This document shows, one piece after another, positions 62,057-64,000 of a stretch of 64,000 bases of DNA (positions are counted from its first letter, which is position 1; each line of letters starts with the position of its first letter). This DNA comes from Acholoe squamosa. Its lineage: Eukaryota; Annelida; Polychaeta; Phyllodocida; Polynoidae. Below the pieces are notes generated by a model, which saw only the letters and a program-made list of their open reading frames with translations, ran no database searches and was not told the origin of the DNA. The stretch is taken from positions 57,081,774-57,145,773 of the forward strand of contig OX439046.1 in NCBI GenBank assembly GCA_949317995.1, read 5' to 3'. The translations under genes were made by a program, and so were the position numbers.

Positions 62057-62226
62057 GCCCATGCTCGTACGTCTAGACGGTTTGTAAACAAAGCAAGATT
62101 GACTTTTCTATAGCCCAAATGGATCACAGTCCTATGCCGGAATGATTCTAAAACATTTGTGAAAGTAGTATATTGATTATAAAGTCTCTAAAAACTTGTC
62201 TTGTACCAACCAATATACGAAACCAA

Positions 62227-63729
62227 ATGCCAACGACTAGAAATACGAAACAGTCGCCCCACTCGGAGCTAGCTTCCGGCAAACCAAAAACAATGGCTGC
62301 CACTTCCGCTACGAACAAAAATACAACTTTGCAAGTAGAAATATCTGATTCTGAAGAAGAAAACGAAACTCTTCTACCCCCCCTGACCCTCAAATCGTCA
62401 ACAAAGGACATTATTGAGAAAATAAACGAAATTGATACTCGCCTACAGGTCCAAGAATCTATTGCCAGAAGGACGATTAGGCTTCTAAGTGGTATGGAGA
62501 CAAGACTCTTCGGACCAAATGGATTCCCAAATGGTAAAACTGTCACTATCCCAGAAATCGAAACAAGATTGGATGAACATAGTTCCTCTCTATCTATCCA
62601 CAGTGACAAAATTGAATCTAATACCTCAGCAACGACCAAAGCCCATTCTGAGCTTGAAAAACATGAGAATCAATTTGAAAGGTACGATCTTGATAGGAAA
62701 AGAAGAATTCTTGTTCTGGAAGGTATTGATGAGGACAAACCAGGAAGTCTTCGAGACACTTTAGACCAAATTATCAATGACCTGGGGCTTGATTTCAACA
62801 ATTCTGTGGCTGAGGCTATATATCGACGAGGTAAGAAGTATGTACCTACTGCACAACAAAAGCAAAACACTAACTTCAAAAAAAGAAATCGTCCTATAGT
62901 AGTTATCTTTTCCTCAGCCCACTACAAAATCCAGATGTTCTCTAATGTAAAAAAACTGAAAGGAAATGCTGCATGGCGTGGTCTCCACCTAGCTGATGAT
63001 ATATCCAAGGAAGAAAAACAAATCCAAAATGACCTGAGATCAATCCACGCATTGGCACGTGGTAAGGGGGTGGACTGCTCTATTAGAGGAACACAAATCA
63101 TCATAGAAGGTCATGCTTACCCATACAAGGAGCTGGGAAATTTACCTTATGATCTATCCCTACAAAATGCTAAAACTGTTCAAACTCAAGATGGTATTGC
63201 CTTCCAAAGTGAACATTCAGTATTTTCCAACCTCTACAAATCTGAAATAAAATTCGAAGGCCACACATATGACTCTGTTGAAAGAGCATACCAGGCTAAA
63301 ATGTGTGTAGTATCCAACCAAGTTCATATCCTAAGGAAGGTAAACTCTGCTGCCACACCACTTGATAGCATGTTCGCTGGACGTGCATGTAAGAAAACCA
63401 ACGATTGGTACGACATTGACGAAACTGTGATGCAGAAGCTGCTGGATATCAAATTCAGTGACCCTCTACTACTACAACAGCTAGTCCAGACCAAGGGCAA
63501 GTACCTATATGAAGCTACGCGACATCGTACATATGGGGCTGGATTCCATCTTGGACAGAAAAACGATATTAATATAAGAAATGTTGCTCATAATCAAGCT
63601 GAATGTGCCAACAAGTTGGGAGAATTTCTAATGAAAATTCGTTATGGACATACAGGTGAACAACCTCTCCCTACTGCAGAGGAAATTAGACTTCAAGACG
63701 CAGCAAGACAACAACAAGATAATCCCTAA
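62227..63729 (+). CDS. LINE ORF1-like protein fused to a C-terminal NADAR (YbiA-like) domain
   Basis: Intact 500-codon frame, TAA stop at 63727-63729; an in-frame TAA at 62149-62151 closes it upstream. The first ATG (62227) has a weak context; the ATG at 62293 (A at -3, G at +4) is a plausible alternative start. Numbering from 62227: basic, low-complexity N-terminus; acidic patch SDSEEENE near 40-47; heptad-rich coiled coil about 60-155; then an L1-type ORF1 region about 155-310 (RRILVLEGI; RPIVVIF; WRGLHLADDISKEE; a C-terminal part ending EGHAYPYKEL), typical of RNA-binding ORF1p chaperones. Residues about 322-475 match NADAR: FSNLY, YDSVERAYQAKM (Glu352), DWYDIDETVM (Trp394), IKFSDPLL, LYEAT (Glu429), YGAGF, NKLGEFLMKIR. 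The usual Asp-x-x-Trp-Gly before the glycine turn reads HRTYG here, so activity is uncertain. The family acts on ADP-ribose/N-glycosidic bonds; that the fusion binds RNA and edits ADP-ribosylated nucleic acid is inference. No ORF2 is visible downstream. Confidence 0.85.
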   Translation: MPTTRNTKQSPHSELASGKPKTMAATSATNKNTTLQVEISDSEEENETLLPPLTLKSSTKDIIEKINEIDTRLQVQESIARRTIRLLSGMETRLFGPNGFPNGKTVTIPEIETRLDEHSSSLSIHSDKIESNTSATTKAHSELEKHENQFERYDLDRKRRILVLEGIDEDKPGSLRDTLDQIINDLGLDFNNSVAEAIYRRGKKYVPTAQQKQNTNFKKRNRPIVVIFSSAHYKIQMFSNVKKLKGNAAWRGLHLADDISKEEKQIQNDLRSIHALARGKGVDCSIRGTQIIIEGHAYPYKELGNLPYDLSLQNAKTVQTQDGIAFQSEHSVFSNLYKSEIKFEGHTYDSVERAYQAKMCVVSNQVHILRKVNSAATPLDSMFAGRACKKTNDWYDIDETVMQKLLDIKFSDPLLLQQLVQTKGKYLYEATRHRTYGAGFHLGQKNDINIRNVAHNQAECANKLGEFLMKIRYGHTGEQPLPTAEEIRLQDAARQQQDNP

Positions 63730-64000
63730 CTTTCTGTATATTTCTGTACCATAACCTACGAAATCCTGGGCTAAAGTCAAACAGCTGTATTAAAAGCCTA
63801 TCAACTTTAATAGCATTACCGGTATACGGGACTGCATAAAGGCAGAAGTTCCGATATTGGTTAATTATCATAGTGGAGTAAATTGTGGGTTAATTTTTAT
63901 GTAATCCATCTGCTGTACTGATAGAGAGAAAATGGAAAGATTAATGAAACCAATTCAATGTATTATCAAATGTATTATACAAATATAAAGAAAATAGAAG
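63730..64000. other. Downstream flank of ORF1-NADAR, no ORF2 seen
   Basis: The 271 bases after the stop are AT-rich with stops in all frames. No endonuclease or reverse transcriptase reading frame begins before the window ends. No clear AATAAA signal or target-site duplication is visible. A second ORF could still begin beyond 64000. Confidence 0.6.

Larger units (their letters stand above)
61677..62226 (+). promoter_or_regulatory. Putative 5' UTR/promoter of the ORF1-NADAR gene
   Basis: Homology to the paralogous unit (44.3-48.7 kb) stops at about 61676, so this stretch belongs to the insertion or new locus that carries the ORF. It contains a CTCF-like core, a YY1-like motif and a short upstream ORF (ATG 62119 to TGA 62145). 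A good 3' splice acceptor (GTTTTGCAG ending at 61803) means a spliced transcript is possible. The short ORF at 61799-62014 resembles nothing known and is probably chance. Many LINEs, human L1 included, carry an internal 5' UTR promoter with a YY1 site; applying that here is inference. Confidence 0.45.

Noticed and set aside
62148-62639. 163-codon minus-strand frame
   Set aside because: Antisense shadow of the ORF1-NADAR coding sequence.
63730-64000. Start of a LINE ORF2
   Set aside because: Stops in all frames and no endonuclease motif before the window ends.

Overview
The window is AT-rich animal (metazoan) genomic DNA, most likely from a marine invertebrate. It has no bacterial gene layout. 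It is full of microsatellites, inverted-repeat DNA transposon remnants (MITEs), a minisatellite and tRNA-derived fragments, and nearly all open frames are short and chance-like. I cannot name the species. No multi-exon host gene can be reconstructed; one exon-like segment (16127-16263) is unplaced.

Layout. 1-17 kb: non-coding accessory DNA with several well-delimited MITE-like elements: 3356-3646 (TAA-flanked), 6270-6493, 10356-10758 (8-bp target duplication), 13169-13448, and a 900-bp element at 14046-14945 dense in TTTAGA/TCTAAA words. It also holds a promoter-like motif cluster near 9200-9270 and, from about 12.6 kb, diverged pieces of the array that follows. 17.3-61.7 kb: a large tandem segmental duplication. 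Four diverged units (about 17.3-32.0, 32.6-44.25, 44.3-57.2 and 57.2-61.68 kb) repeat the same landmarks in the same order, with lineage-specific insertions between them. No convincing coding sequence survives across the copies.

61.7-64 kb: the third unit's sequence continues past the point where the fourth unit stops at about 61676. There new sequence begins, with a CTCF-like site, a YY1-like site, a short upstream ORF and then the one strong gene of the window (62227-63729). Its 500-residue product has a coiled coil, an L1-type ORF1 nucleic-acid-binding region and a C-terminal NADAR/YbiA-like domain. NADAR enzymes act on ADP-ribose-type N-glycosidic bonds, and some remove ADP-ribose from guanine in nucleic acids. 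A retrotransposon-type RNA chaperone joined to a putative ADP-ribose eraser is the most interesting object here. No ORF2 (endonuclease/reverse transcriptase) is seen in the 271 bases left after the stop, so an intact LINE cannot be told from a domesticated gene.

Other observations of interest: a 110-bp inverted repeat with one mismatch around a 377-bp spacer (45255-45851); a tandem pair of ~460-bp units with a hairpin kept by paired base changes (20876-21816); a palindromic element with two facing CTCF-like cores (48380-48493); and a tRNA-like sequence nested in a GGTCACAGGACA minisatellite (26.6-27.1 kb). All alignments were done by eye; percentages and superfamily labels are estimates.
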